DNA of 64,000 bases from Hordeum vulgare subsp. vulgare. Its lineage: Eukaryota; Streptophyta; Magnoliopsida; Poales; Poaceae. A model generated the notes under the pieces. The model was not told the origin of the DNA. It ran no database searches and saw only the letters and a list, made by a program, of their open reading frames with translations. This document shows positions 31,796 to 43,703 of the stretch, in pieces. How positions within the stretch are numbered: position 1 is the stretch's first letter; every line of letters starts with the position of its first letter. The stretch spans positions 9,506,147 to 9,570,146 of the forward strand of contig NC_058518.1 of assembly GCF_904849725.1 (NCBI RefSeq), read 5' to 3'. A program made the translations under genes and the position numbers.

Positions 31796-32440
31796 TTGGG
31801 CACGTTTGGTTGCCTGCATGAGTCCCAACCAGGCCTACGCGGGGAGAAAACGGGTTGTTTGGTTGGCTGCATACGCTGTTGGGCATGCATGGCACAATGT
31901 TTAAAGCACTCCTGGGCCTGGCTTCCTGGGAATGCTCAAATCGACAGTTTCTCCAGAGTCAAGCCCGAGCGGTGCACGTGGGCGGGACAGTTGCATGCGC
32001 ACAGCCACTCCCGAGAAGCCGCGTTGCTTCCCGAAGCACCGACAGTTATTAGCCTCACCGCCCCTCACCGCTCCCTCTCCCAATTCTCACCGACGACAAC
32101 GGATCGGAGGAGAGCAAGAAGACCACCGGACTCCATCACTAGGGATCGCACATAAAGAGCAGGCGCCTGCGGCCGGGGGTCCCTCGCTGGGGAGGGGATC
32201 TGAATTCTTTGGCTTTTGGGTGGAGCACCGCACACAGAGAGAGAAGCCGAGAGGAATGAAGGTGGCGGCGGCGTTCGACACGTTGGAGGGGTGGTGGGGG
32301 AGATCACACAGCTGCACCGCTTGCTGCCAGCTCCACCCAACACGGCCGGCGGCGGCGTTCGGCACGTTGGACGGGTGACGGGGCGCGGCCGACGTTGCCG
32401 ACACGGCCGGGCTGGAGGAAGTGCGGTGGTTGCCGGACCG
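31796..32440. other. GC-rich segment between duplicated units
   Basis: Begins GGGCACGTTTGGTTGCCTGC, with a related GTTTGGTTGGCTGCATACGC inside, which resembles small hAT-type MITEs of grasses (weak). 32300-32440 duplicates 30790-30900. No intact gene is seen. Confidence 0.35.
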
Positions 32441-32641
32441 GAGTAAGGAACTCTTTATCTCAGTTCTACAATTTTTATTCGACCGTAGCTAAAATAAACC
32501 ATTAAAATGTATTTTTTTACATATATCTCAGTTTTACAATTTACGTTTGATTTGTGAGATGCTCTTAGTTCTGCCTACTGTACCTCGGCTGCCCGTGAAC
32601 ACATGAAGATACAGTGTTGGATGTCTTCCATACCGATCTTA
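32441..32641. repeat. Second copy of the 30.9-kb repeat region, left part
   Basis: GGAACTCTTTATCTCAGTT through TGTACCTCGGCTGC and CATACCGATCTTA repeats 30898-31068, with a 51-bp insertion near 32470. It is broken at TTA (32639-32641) by the Harbinger element and continues at 45099. Confidence 0.85.
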
Positions 32642-33009
32642 GATGTCTAGTAGTGTCCTCAAACCCTTAAATCTGAAATCAGTTTTAAGGGTTGAGAATT
32701 GGCCATTTTTAACACTTTTAAGGGTTGAAAAACAGAGGCAAAGACTAGAACCCTCAAATCCAACCCTTATAACAGAATATTCCGTTATAAGGGTTGGGTT
32801 TTGAGGGTTCTAGTCTTTGCCCCAACCCCAACCCTTAAAACAGTCACTTGACATATCACAATTTTCTTCATCTCAATAACACCGAATAGTACTTTCAAAC
32901 ACATAATAATCATTCAATTTATTACAACAATGTTTTGAAGCAAATTATAATAATTGTTGGAATCAAATAGGACATAGAAAAGTAAACAAAGGTAGATCAT
33001 GGGCCTTGG

Positions 33010-33142
33010 CGCCGCCCAGCCAACTGTCATTGGTGCTCTACTAGATCATCCCGGAGCTGACCATGAGTGTTTGTATCCTCAATCTGACGATGTGCTTCAA
33101 GAAAAGCTTGTACGCGACAAGGGTTTCTTTCCGGTTGCACAC
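33010..33142 (-). pseudogene. Harbinger transposase C-terminus
   Basis: On the minus strand, the reading frame arriving from 44178 continues here with QAFLEAHRQIEDTNTHGQLR, the familiar C-terminus of plant PIF/Harbinger nucleases. A TGA at 33027-33029 sits where tryptophan is usual, and a few more codons follow. Confidence 0.8.
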
Positions 33143-33159
33143 GAGCACTAATGGAAAAC

Positions 33160-33490
33160 GGGCCTTTGGCCGGGACCCTTTAGTCTCGGCCTGCCTCTGG
33201 GCCGGGACTAAAGGCCCGGCCACGTCGCCCCAATTCTCAATGCCTCCCTCGAGGCTTTAGTCCCGGCCCGTAAGGAGCCTTTAGTCCCGGTTCGTGTCCC
33301 AAACCGGGACTAAAGGGCTACGCGGTGGGCAGTGGTGGTGGCAACCGTTCGTATCCCCCTTTAGTCCCGGTTGGTGGCTCAACCCGGGACTAAAGGCCTA
33401 ACACGTGGCCTGCCGTAGTGGTGGCAACCGTTGGTATACCTCTTTAGTCCCGATTGGTGGCTCAACCCGGGACTAAAGGCCCAAACGGTT
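33160..33490. repeat. CACTA left subterminal repeat block
   Basis: At least eight CTTTAGTCCCGG or CCGGGACTAAAG motifs in alternating orientation form small hairpins. A GTGGTGGCAACCGTT segment occurs twice. In CACTA elements such motifs bind the element-encoded TNPA-like protein (established for En/Spm). Confidence 0.88.
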
Positions 33491-33618
33491 TGCATCCCGC
33501 GTCGTTTCGGGCGATGAAAAGCACGAACCGAAGCAGAGTCGCCATTTCTCTGTTTCTTCTTCTCTCTCGCTCTCGCTCTCTGTTCTTCTCCTCTCTTCTT
33601 CCCTTCTCTTCTTCTACC

Positions 33619-35000
33619 ATGCCAACTCGCTTTGAAGAGGTGCTCGCACATGGCACGACCATGCTCGATGTCGTGTACACGAACGAGAGCAGGGAGATGC
33701 CGTTTTTTCTTGAACAGTTGAAGGTACGATGGCTTGACGCCGCAATGGATCATGAGAAGTTCTTGGGCTTGATCTGGAGTACACGGCCGATCAACGCGGT
33801 GTTGCCGTCATCCAACTATGCTTCGCACACCATGTCTTGATCTTCCAATGGGCGAGGTAAGTTTTGAGGCTTCCTTTGATCCAAGATAATGACATTGTAA
33901 GTTTATTTGTTTCAATCATAGTTGGTTCCCTTCAAATAGTTGTAGTGAAACAATTTTGATTAGTTGAAGGGGAACACAATCTAATTGGAATAGTGTTCCA
34001 TAATCTGAAAAATCATATTAGAATCAACTAGTGTTTAATATGTTCCATTGGAATCATAGTTGGTTCCCTTCAAATAGTTGTAGTGAAACAATTTTGATTA
34101 GTTGAAGGAGAACACAATTTGATTGGAATAGTGTTCCATAATCTGAAAATCGTATTAGAATCAACTAGTGTTTAATATGTTCCATTAGAATTATAGTTGG
34201 TTCGCTTCAAATAGTTGTAGTGAAACAATTTTGATTAGTTGAAGGGAACACAATCTGATTGGAATAGTGTTCCACAATCTGAAAAATCTGATTGGTTCAA
34301 TATGTTCCATTGAAATCATAGTTGTAGTGATACAATTTTATGTGGTGTTCTTTGATCCAAGGTTATGAAAATTGCATATAGCTAGTGATCTCTCTAGGTT
34401 CCATTGGATAGCAATATGATATGTCATAGTCATGAAAATTGCATATAGCTAGTGATCTCTCTAGGTTCCATTGGATAGCTATAGTGATCTCTCTAGGTTC
34501 CATTGCATATGTTCTATTTGAATCCTAAAGATAATTTTCTCTTTAGTTGTAGTGAAACATGTTTCCTTATTGCAGCAGTATGTAACATTTGTTCCATTTT
34601 AATTTGTTTCTGTTGCAGTAGTGACAAGCATTGTCCAGAACTCATGGACTTCCTTCGCAGCGGCATCGCTTTTGCTACCGTTGACATAAGGAACGACAAG
34701 CTGAAGATGAGGTACAACTTCGGTATTGAGATACCAACTGGTTGCCTCATTAATCTCCAAAAGGTATTCAGGCTTCGACATGTCAGGACTTCGATGGCTC
34801 ATATGGCAGTTGCCTTGATCGACGAGGAATATGGTGATATGAAGACCAGTTTCCCAAAGTCTCAGCACAAACTTTGGGAGAAGGCAGCAAAAGATGCATA
34901 CGTTTCATACGAGTTGTACCGCAAGATTCGAGTTGTCAACTATGGCCAGCGTCACCTCGAGGAAGGTGGACATTCTGATTCAGACGATTCAGACGAGTAG
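33619..35000 (+). pseudogene. 3'-5' exonuclease (RNase D / WRN-like) gene carried in the CACTA
   Basis: Two exons, 33619-33856 and 34619-35000, with GTAAGT and TTGCAG borders and compatible phase. The start MPTRFEEVLAHGTTMLDVVY follows a CT-rich leader. Downstream lies the DEDD-nuclease Exo I box LDLEYT, then VAVIQLCFAHHVLIFQW. In exon 2, VDIRNDKLKM fits Exo II, and AAKDAYVSYELYRKI fits Exo III, but the tyrosine normally four residues before the last Asp is Lys. A short in-frame loss just before it probably removed the Tyr. A one-base loss near 33765-33767 puts Exo I out of frame with the start. The C-terminus is acidic (SDSDDSDE). Catalysis is unlikely. It may have been captured from a host gene or been part of the element family for long. 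Confidence 0.75.
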
Positions 35001-35504
35001 TGTTCTCAACGTCTAACACTTGTATATATATCTATGGTAGCTATTATTATGTACTGTTTAGACTAGTATCATGTACTGCTTGGACCAATTTATATATGTC
35101 TAGTTTCTGTTTGTGCCATTATAGTTTCCAAATTTGAATGGTTTAGCCCTTTCTAACTTCATTTGCTACTTTTGAATGGTTTAGCCCTTTCTAACTTCAT
35201 GGTATCATGCATTTCGACCACATATATATACAAAAAGTCTTCAGACCATATTTTGAATGGTTTAGCCCTTTCTAACTTTTGAATGGTTTAGCCCTTTCTA
35301 ACTTGATCGTATCATGCATTTCGACCACATGAGAGAAGAAGAATGTCGACTGTTGCTGTGGGGGGTCGTTTCTCCTTCTTCTCCTTGTGAAACGCTGATA
35401 CTTCGGGAGAGATTGTCCGTTTTGTACACGAAGTGCATCCAGTTTTTGTCGTAGCCCTCTCAACTTTTTAACACATGCTATGTGGGTGAAATGATGATAG
35501 CATG

Positions 35505-37418
35505 CCAAATTCTCAAATATGCAAAAAGAATTTTTAATAAACATAGTTTTTAATTGAAAATAACAAAATAGATAATAGTTTGGATAGTCAAAATAATTAC
35601 TTTTGAAAATAGAAAATAGTTTTGCATTATTTATTCAATTTCAAACACTTTTCATTATCATAGTTTTGTCAAATTCTCAAATATGCAAAAAGAATTTTTA
35701 ATAAACATAGTTTTTACTTGAAAATAACAAAATAGATAATAGTTTTGATAGTCAAAATTATTAATTATGAAAACAGAAAATAGTTTTGCATTATTTATTC
35801 AATTTCAAACACTTTTCATTATCATAGTTTTGTCAAATTCTCAAATATGCAAAAAGAATTTTTAATAAACATAGTTTTTAATTGAAAATAATAAAATAGA
35901 TAATAGTTTGGATAGTCTAAATTATTAATTATGAAAATAGAAAATAGTTTTGCATTATTTATTCAATTTCAAACACTTTTCATTATCATAGTTTTGTCAA
36001 ATTCTCAAATATGCAAAAAGAATTTTTAATAAACATAGTTTTTACTTGAAAATAACAAAATAGATAATAGTTGGATAGTCAAAATTATTCATTATGAAAA
36101 CAGAAAATAGTTTTGCATTATTTATTCAATTTCAAACACTTTTCATTATCATAGTTTTGTCAAATTCTCAAATATGCAAAAAGAATTTTTAATAAACATA
36201 GTTTTAAATTGAAAATAACAAAATAGATAATAGTTTGGATAGTCAAAATTATTAATTATGAAAATATAAAATAGTTTTGCATTATTTATTCAATTTCAAA
36301 CACTTTTCATTATCATAGTTTTGTCAAATTCTCAAATATGCAAAAAGAATTTTTAATAACCATATTTTTTAATTGAAAATAACAAAATAGATAATAGTTT
36401 GGATAGCCAAAATTATTAATTATGAAAACAGAAAATAGTTTTGCATTATTTATTCAATTTCAAACACTTTTCATTATCATAGTTTTGTCAAATTCTCAAA
36501 TATGCAAAAAGAAATTTTAATAAACATAGTTTTTAATTGAAAATAAAAAAATAGATAATAGTTTGGATAGTCAAAATTATTAATTATGAAAATAGAAAAT
36601 AGTTTTGCATTATTTATTCAATTTCAAACACTTTTCATTATCATAGTTTTGTCAAATTCTCAAATATGCAAAAAGAATTTTTAATAAACATAGTTTTTAA
36701 TTGAAAATAACAAAATAGATAATAGTTTGGATAGTCAAAATTATTAATTTTTAAAATATAAAATAGTTTTGCATTATTTATTCAATTTCAAACACTCTTC
36801 ATTATCATAGTTTTGTCAAATTCTCGAATATGCAAAAAGAATTTTTAATAAACATAGTTTTTAATTGAAAATAACGAAATAGATAATAGTTTGGATAGTC
36901 AAAATTATTAATTATGAAAATAGAAAATAGTTTTGCATTATTTATTCAATTTCAAGCACTTTTCATTATCATAGTTTTGTCAAATTCTCAAATATGCAAA
37001 AAGAATTTTTAATAAACATAGTTTTTAATTGAAAATAACAAAATAGATAATAGTTTGGATAGTCAAAATTATTAATTTTGAAAATATAAAATAGTTTTGC
37101 GTTATTTATTCAATTTCAAACACTCTTCATTATCATAGTTTTGTCAAATTCTCAAATATGCAAAAAGAATTTTTAATAAACATAGTTTTTAATTGAAAAT
37201 AACAAAATAGATAATAGTTTGGATAGTCAAAATTATTAATTATGAAAATAGAAAATAGTTTTGCATTATTTATTGAATTTCAAACACTTTTCATTATCAT
37301 AGTTTTGTCAAATTCTCAAATATGCAAAAAGAATTTTTAATAAACATAGTTTTTAATTGAAAATAACAAAATAGATAATAGTTTGGATAGTCAAAATTAT
37401 TAATTATGAAAATAGAAA
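35505..37418. repeat. 163-bp AT-rich tandem array (about 11.7 copies)
   Basis: TTTGTCAAATTCTCAAATATG recurs at about 35668, 35833, 35996, 36159 and onward, spacing 163 bp. Units differ by scattered substitutions. It sits downstream of the exonuclease gene inside the CACTA and has no coding potential. Confidence 0.95.
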
Positions 37419-37535
37419 AAAATTGAAACTATATGAGAATTTATAGAGAAAATTCAATCTAAATTCAAAGTGAGTTCACTTTGAATTCAGGTTGAATTTT
37501 CTCCATAATTTCGAATATAGTTTCAATTTTCAATG
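37419..37535. repeat. Long perfect-type hairpin next to the tandem array
   Basis: Two arms of about 54 bp meet at 37473: AATTGAAACTATAT and AGAGAAAATTCAA on the left pair with TTGAATTTTCTCC and ATATAGTTTCAATT on the right, centred on AAAGTGAGTTCACTTT. A few mismatches only. It could be a small MITE or a cruciform-forming part of the CACTA. Confidence 0.85.
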
Positions 37536-37604
37536 AGTTTAGGCCCGTAAGCCTGCTTTAGAGAGGAGCTCGATGGAGAAGCTGTGACGGGGCTTATAAA
37601 CAAG

Positions 37605-37865
37605 TGTTAGTCCCCCTCGCTGGGCGAGGTGGGACTAAACTTATCGTGCAGCCGAGGAGGGGCTTTAGTCCCGGGTGGAGCCACGCCCCGGGACTAAAGA
37701 CCCCCTTTAGTCCCGGTTGGAGCGCCGCGCCGGGACTAAAGGCCCCTGCTTTCCCGCCTTCTGGTCTGCCGAAAAAGGGCCTTTAGTCCCGGGTCGTGGC
37801 TCCACCCGGGACTAAAGGGGGTCTTTAGTCCCGGTTCGGGCCACGCACCGGGACTAAAGATCCAT
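37605..37865. repeat. Internal block of CACTA subterminal-type motifs
   Basis: Five to six GGGACTAAAG / CTTTAGTCCC pairs lie about 4.5 kb inside the element. They are followed at once by a TATA-like TCTATATAAGC (37864-37874) and a CT-rich leader. It therefore looks like the promoter-proximal end of the Ulp1 transcription unit, or the old terminus of a smaller element. Confidence 0.75.
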
Positions 37866-38109
37866 CTATATAAGCGGGACTTCGAAAAATTCCAACCCAA
37901 ATCGTCCATTTCTCTTCTTCTTCCTCTCGTTCTCCTGCCCGGCACGGCACAGCGACGAACTCGACGACGCCGTCAGGCTGCCCGCCGTCCTGCTCGTCGC
38001 CGCCTGCCGTCCTCCTCCCCGTCGCCGTCCTCCTCGTCGCGCGCCGCCCTCCTCGCCGCGCGCCGTCGACACCTCCGGCCGGTAAGCACCCCGCCCCCTC
38101 CTCCCCAAC

Positions 38110-38945
38110 ACTCCGGCCAGTAGAAGAAAAGAAGAAAAAGGAGAAGAAAAGAAGAAAAAGGAGAAGAAAAGAAAAGTATTTAGAATATTTAGGTTTGTGC
38201 TACATTATTAGGGTTAGTAATATTTAGAATTAGGAAAAGGGAAAATAAGAAGAGGAGGAGAAGAAAAGAAGAAAAAGGAGAATAAGAAGAGGAGGAGAGG
38301 AGAAGAAGAGGAAAAATAGAAGAAGAGGAGAAGTAGAAGAAGAGAATAAGAAGAGGAGGAGAAGAAAAGAAGAAAAAGGAGAAGAAAAGAAGAAAAAGGA
38401 GAAGAAAAGAAGAAAATGGAGAAGAAAAGAATAAAAAGGAGAAGAAAAGAAGAAAAGGGAAGAAAAAGGAGAAGAAAGGAAGAAAAAAGAGAAGAAAAGA
38501 AGAAAAAAGGAGAAGAAAGGAAGAAAAAGGAGAAGAAAAGAAGAAAAAGGAGAAGAAAATAAGAAAAAGAAAAAGATTTTTTTTGTCATTTAATTCCTAT
38601 TGTTATTAGGTTTGTGCTAGATTATTAGGGTTAGTAATATTTAGAATTAGGTTAGGGTTACAAGAAGAAGGTATATGAACAAAAATAAGAAAATAAGATT
38701 AGGAAAAATGAAAATAAGAAGAGGAGGAGAAGAAAAGAAGAAAAAGGAGAATAAGAAGAGGAGGAGAGGAGAAGAAGAGGAAAAATAGAAGAAGAGGAGA
38801 AATAGAATAAGAGAAAAAATTAGAAGAGGAGGAGAGGAGAAGTAGAAGAAGAGAAGAGGAGAAGTACTACAAGAAGAGGAGAAGTAGAAGTAGAAGAAGA
38901 AGTAGAAGAAGAGGAGAAATAGAAGAAGAGGAAAAATTAGTTTAG
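38110..38945. repeat. GA-rich (AGAAGAAAAAGG)n tract
   Basis: An almost pure purine tract of GAAGAAAA / GGAGAAG units, interrupted near 38178-38240 and 38580-38690 by a duplicated segment (AGGTTTGTGCTA..GGGTTAGTAATATTTAGAA). It lies in a probable intron: a GTAAGC donor occurs at 38080. Long Phe-rich frames on the minus strand here are artefacts. Confidence 0.9.
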
Positions 38946-39170
38946 GGTTATAAGAAGAAAAAATATATATTTTTTGTCATTTAATTTTGCTATTGTATAG
39001 TGTATATGCTTAAGTCTTAATAGTGTTTCTTAGATTATTGCTTAATTTTGCTATTGTATATGCTTAAGTGTTAATAGTTTAATTTTGCTATTGTATATGC
39101 TTAAGTGTTAATAGTTTATTTTTAGCAAGAAAATTAATAGAACTAGTTTATTTTTTTAGTTCATTTTACG

Positions 39171-39572
39171 ATGCCTACCCCGCATCCTCGTCGTCGACTC
39201 GGCAGAGGACACCTGCTTGATCAGAGGGGCCCTGTCCGGGACTGGGCTCCTCCCGGCTAGTATTGGGAGGTGCTACCTTCCGGGGGGCGTAGGTTGGTGA
39301 GGAGCCAGCCCGTCGTTGACCCGATCCTTGTTTGGTGGCGGTCGCGTGGGCCAGTGAGGGTGCCGAGGCTTCCGGACACCGCGGAGGTGGTACGTCACCG
39401 TGTCAGTGAGGAGGATGAGCACGTCCGTCGCTACATGGTTGCGTTGGAGGGCAGGTTCGAGCATACCTGGCAGGTTCTTCGGGGATCTCACTGGAGCTAT
39501 GATCCTGTGATGGTTCCTTCTCTTTGGGTGTCCACCGCCCGCGCCGATACCCGTCGGGCGCTACGGTTCTAG
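39171..39572 (+). pseudogene. Short CACTA-associated ORF, function unknown
   Basis: ATG at 39171 begins MPTPHPRRRLGRGHLLDQRG. TAG at 39258-39260 interrupts, and the same frame continues YWEVLPSGGRRLVRSQPVVD to a stop at 39572, ending in a Trp-rich region (RGSHWSYDPVMVPSLWVS). I recall similar hypothetical proteins beside Triticeae CACTA elements but know no function. It may be the first exon of the gene that follows, or a separate ORF. Confidence 0.55.
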
Positions 39573-39888
39573 ATGTATCAGTGATGCTATATGTATGATA
39601 GTATTCGAGGAGTATTAGTGATAATATTCGACGATGTACGGACAAAAGAGATGATGTATTTGCTTATAATTGAATGCATGCTAATTTGAATACTACTTTA
39701 TTTTACGATTTGGTTTTGCTTATTGAATGCTCAAATTGGAAAAGTACTCCTACTTTGAATACTATGCAGAAATCTAGGAGTCCCGGGTGGAGCCACGACC
39801 CGGGACTAAAGTTGTTTTGGAACGGAGTTCCTGATAGAATAATTCTTTTTTGGTACAAAGGTTAAGAGAATCCGTTTTTTGCAGAACT

Positions 39889-42800
39889 ATGGATCCACAT
39901 ATCAGGAACCTCGAAGAGGAAGAACTTCTCGATGATATAATCAAAGACGGCCCCGACGTTGAACCAGTTGAATCTCCGTCGTCATATCTAAACCCCGACA
40001 TTAGAATGGAGATCGAGCGACACGAAGATGAAGCCGATGGGGCAGGAGATAGGTCCAATGACGGAGAAGGTGATAGCTCCACTGATGGAGAAGCCGGTGG
40101 AGAAGCCGGTGAAGAAATAATAAAGTCCGGCGAGGTATACATATGAAGTTCGACAATCACTTGTAATATGTGAAAAATATTGGAGATAGCTCTATATTGT
40201 ATACATATACATTCATTTGACGAATGTTTCTCCCTCTTAGGCCTCCACATCGAGCAAAACTACGAAACGAGGCCCGACTAGAAAGTTGGATGCACGGACG
40301 CATTACACCTTTGAGGTGATATTGCCTACGGGCGAACCCAAGCTTCCTAAGAATGCTGCTGACACATTCAAGAAGCAATGCGGAGTTCTTGTTAGGGATC
40401 ACGTCCCGATCAGCATTCGGGAGTCGAACAAGCGCAAAGGGGCAGCCGATAGTGACTATGTCGCCGAAAGGTACAAAGATAATCTTTGGAATGATCTCAT
40501 GTCACATTTCAACCTGCCAGAATGTGAGAATGAAGACGCCGCAGACAAACTGAGGGCCAGAGTCAAGCAGTGGACTCAAAAGAAGATGGCCGAACTGTTC
40601 CGTAGCTGGAAGAAGAAGCTATGGAAAAAATATCTGAAGACAAAGAAAGTGCCAGTATTCGAGGGGTATCTAGCCAAGCAGGCGAATCACTGGAAGGCAT
40701 TTCAAGAGTACAAGGAGTCAGAAGATGCCCAGGCATTATCAGAAAAGAACAAGATAAATGCCGACAAGAAGAAATATCACCACAAGCTGGGGCCAGGGGG
40801 CTATGAGACTGCCATCCCAAAGTGGGATAAGAAAGAGCAAGATCTGCTAGATAAAGGCATCCTACCTAAACCACTCCGTGATGAGTGGGAATTGAGAGCA
40901 AGAAATTGGTTCCTTGCGCATGGTGGGTCGTACGACGAAAAAACAGGGGACCTCATCTGTAGTGACGGTCTTAGGATACCCAGGGAGAATTGGAAAAGGA
41001 TAGTGAAAGAAATTAAGGAGGGAAAAAGAAAGTTCACTAGAGATAGAGAGAAAGATTTGCTCACACTGGTCCTCGGCAATGACGAACATGGAGGACAAAC
41101 GCGAGGCTTTGGTCCTTCTTACCCGTGGTGGCTTGGGTTTGCCACAGACCAAGACACTTACAGAAGCCGAGAGAGAGCAAAGAAGCGGCAGCAGGATGAG
41201 GAGAATGACAAGTTTAACAAGTTGCTTGCTAGGATTAACGAGCAATAGAAGTAGATTGATGAGCTTAGAGGAGTAGCGCGCCAGGAAGATCCTGCACTTG
41301 ATATTACCGGCGCCCCATCTAAGCGGAAAAGCAGCGTGGCTGAATCTGAGGCCCCGCCCAATGATGCACGAAGAAAGATAGAGGGCGGTCCCGGCTACCC
41401 CGTGGAGGGAATCAAGGAGTCAACATCATGTGAACTCCATCAGAAATTCAAGAACATATCCATGAAGGTGGCCGTCAGACAAGCTTTACCTTCTGGCCCT
41501 GATGCACGCTGGCATGGCCGTGAGATTCCAGCTGGCTTTGCTAAAGTCAGGGTGGATGAAATCATGGCGGGGTTTCATGATATGGAGCTCGACATAGCTG
41601 GACCCGAAGATGAGAGGACACTCGGAGAAGTACTGGGTGGAGTCATCCTATGGGACAAGAACTACATCAAGCTTCCAGGCTCGGCCCCAAGGACAACACC
41701 GCCTCCGAGTCGTCGCGGGTCACCTACACCTCCATTACATCAAAGCCCTCCACATGACGTCGGCCAGCACAACACGAGTCCATCTCGATCACCGCCGCCG
41801 GACTTGGGTCGCCCGTCTCCGCCGCCGCCCGCACAGGATACTAAGCGGAAGCATGCCACCAAGAACGCTCCGCCGACGATTCCTAAGCGACGGAGCCCCC
41901 CAAAGCGCAAACGGTCGCCCCTCCCAAAGGTACCTCATGCTAATCTTCCTATCAGACCTTATGATCGTACCCCCGAGGAAAACGCCAGGATAGCAAAGGA
42001 ACATCATGATGCGCAGATGAAAAAGAAGGAACCCGAGCCCCGCCCGGAATACACCGAGAAGCAAATAGCATGGGCAAAAGACTTCATGACCCTTCCATCA
42101 CAGTATGACTTACACCATAAGCCTGATGACTATACACGCACATTGCAGAAGGAAGTGAAAAAGAGCAGATCACGTGCAAGTGCAAGTGGGAGCAAATCAA
42201 GTTCAACTACAAGCAAGAAAAAATCAGACGTTCCTCAGCTTGGACAACAGGCCAAACAGTCAATCCCACCCCTCAAGGTGTTAACCGAGAATGTTCCCCC
42301 TCCGGTGCAGGGGCAAGCTTTTGAAATAGCAAAGGAGTGGGCGGCTGAATGTGGTGTCTCGGTTGAAGATTTGCTGGCTTCCCAAGACGACAGGATACCC
42401 AAGGCTGTGGTAGCCCCTAAGCCATAGTTTGTCATGGGAGAGCCTTTGGTCAGCAAAGATGATCTCCCAACAAATATGCGTTACTTGCATCAATGGTACT
42501 TAAGTGAATCAAAGAATGGGAGAACGATGATCGTGCTGAGTGTCCCACGGGAGTACTACGGCCGCCCCGAAGAAATCCATATCGACTTTGATGAACTCTT
42601 CCAGATGTACAATGGCGACGCCCTCGACAAATCGCTTATGAGTTGCTATTGTCTGTAAGTTTTTCAATTCGTTGTCTACATATAAGTTGTTTAGTTATTT
42701 CAATTCATTGTCTATATATAACTTGTACTCTATTATGCAGAATGAAGATTCTGGATTGTAAAAGTAAGAACATCCTAAATATTGGGTTTATTGACCCAGA

Positions 42801-42972
42801 TAAAATACATATAGCGACGCTAACTGATAAACCCAAGGAGACGGAGGAAAACCTTCTAAGGTTTCTAATAGATCAAAATTTCTGTGACCACATACTGTTT
42901 CCATACAACTTCAGGTGAGGGTCTTTACTCTGTTGTGTCCATTCACTTATAAGTGTAATTGATAAGTTACTG

Positions 42973-43009
<37 letters not shown>

Positions 43010-43703
43010 CATGTGCAGCTTCCATTGGATTCTGTTGGACATTCAAATTGATAAGGGAAGAGTTGATGCCTTCGACCCATTATCGAGACCCTTGGAACAG
43101 TTCCAAAGCCTGCAGGACATGCTCCAAGGGTAATTTCAATCATTCTTGTGCTCTATCGGTCTCTTTCGATGATTTTCTGATATATCAATTAATGAAAAAC
43201 TTAGCAAATCATTATCCTTGTCGGGGAGGGTTTGGAAGCGGTTCAAGTGCGTGACTCCCGGTAACTTTCCTGAGAAGCTGACCTTTAGAGCGGCTCAGGT
43301 AAGTAGTAGTATGATATACTTCTGTTTTCAATACATTTATGATGCTAGATTATTATTTTGATTATACATATTCTATTCTCGTAAAGTGCGACCAGCAGCC
43401 ACGGGGAACGCATCTATGCGGATACTATGTTTGCTAGACCATTCGCACGTTTACCTCTGAGCACAAGGATCACAGATTCGACGTAAGATATGAACATTCA
43501 CACCTCTATTTTTACCCGTCATTCTTTGTTATCATGATTGATATTCATATTCATCTCCTCTTCTTATATAGCACACGGCCATGAGGACGAAGGTCCTACC
43601 AGAGCAACGCGCGATTGCTGTTGCAGAGGAGCTTGCGGGATTTCTGAGGACGGAAGCTATAGATGACAAAGGACGATTTAGTGTAGCTAGGGGCCATTAC
43701 TGA
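39889..43703 (+). pseudogene. CACTA accessory gene: EN/Spm-like N-terminus, DUF8039-like, Ulp1 (C48) protease
   Basis: Exons inferred from GT-AG borders and frame: 39889-40134, 40241-42654, 42741-42914, 43019-43129, 43229-43298, 43387-43482 and 43572-43703. The first part (MDPHIRNLEEEELLDDIIKD) is acidic. Next comes an EN/Spm-type segment (TFEVILPTGEPKLPKNAADT, many Trp/Lys), then a DUF8039-like region, a Pro/Lys-rich linker, and an Ulp1-like cysteine protease with triad candidates His in FHWILLDI, Asp in VDAFDPL and Cys in LCGYYVC. TAG stops interrupt the frame at 41246-41248, 41252-41254, 42425-42427 and 43435-43437. Ulp1-type proteases deconjugate SUMO-like proteins in hosts; the role in CACTA elements is unknown. 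There is no transposase in this gene. Confidence 0.8.
42969..43009. repeat. (CA)n(TA)n microsatellite
   Basis: About eleven CA units followed by about ten TA units, inside the third intron of the Ulp1-type gene. Confidence 0.9.

Noticed and set aside
38230..38589. Long minus-strand frame, almost all Phe/Ser/Leu
   Set aside because: It is the complement of the GA-rich tract; low complexity, no start context, no domain.
39171..43703. Host gene for a SUMO protease
   Set aside because: It lies wholly within the CACTA termini, has four in-frame stops in the Ulp1 gene, and its N-terminus is of EN/Spm type.
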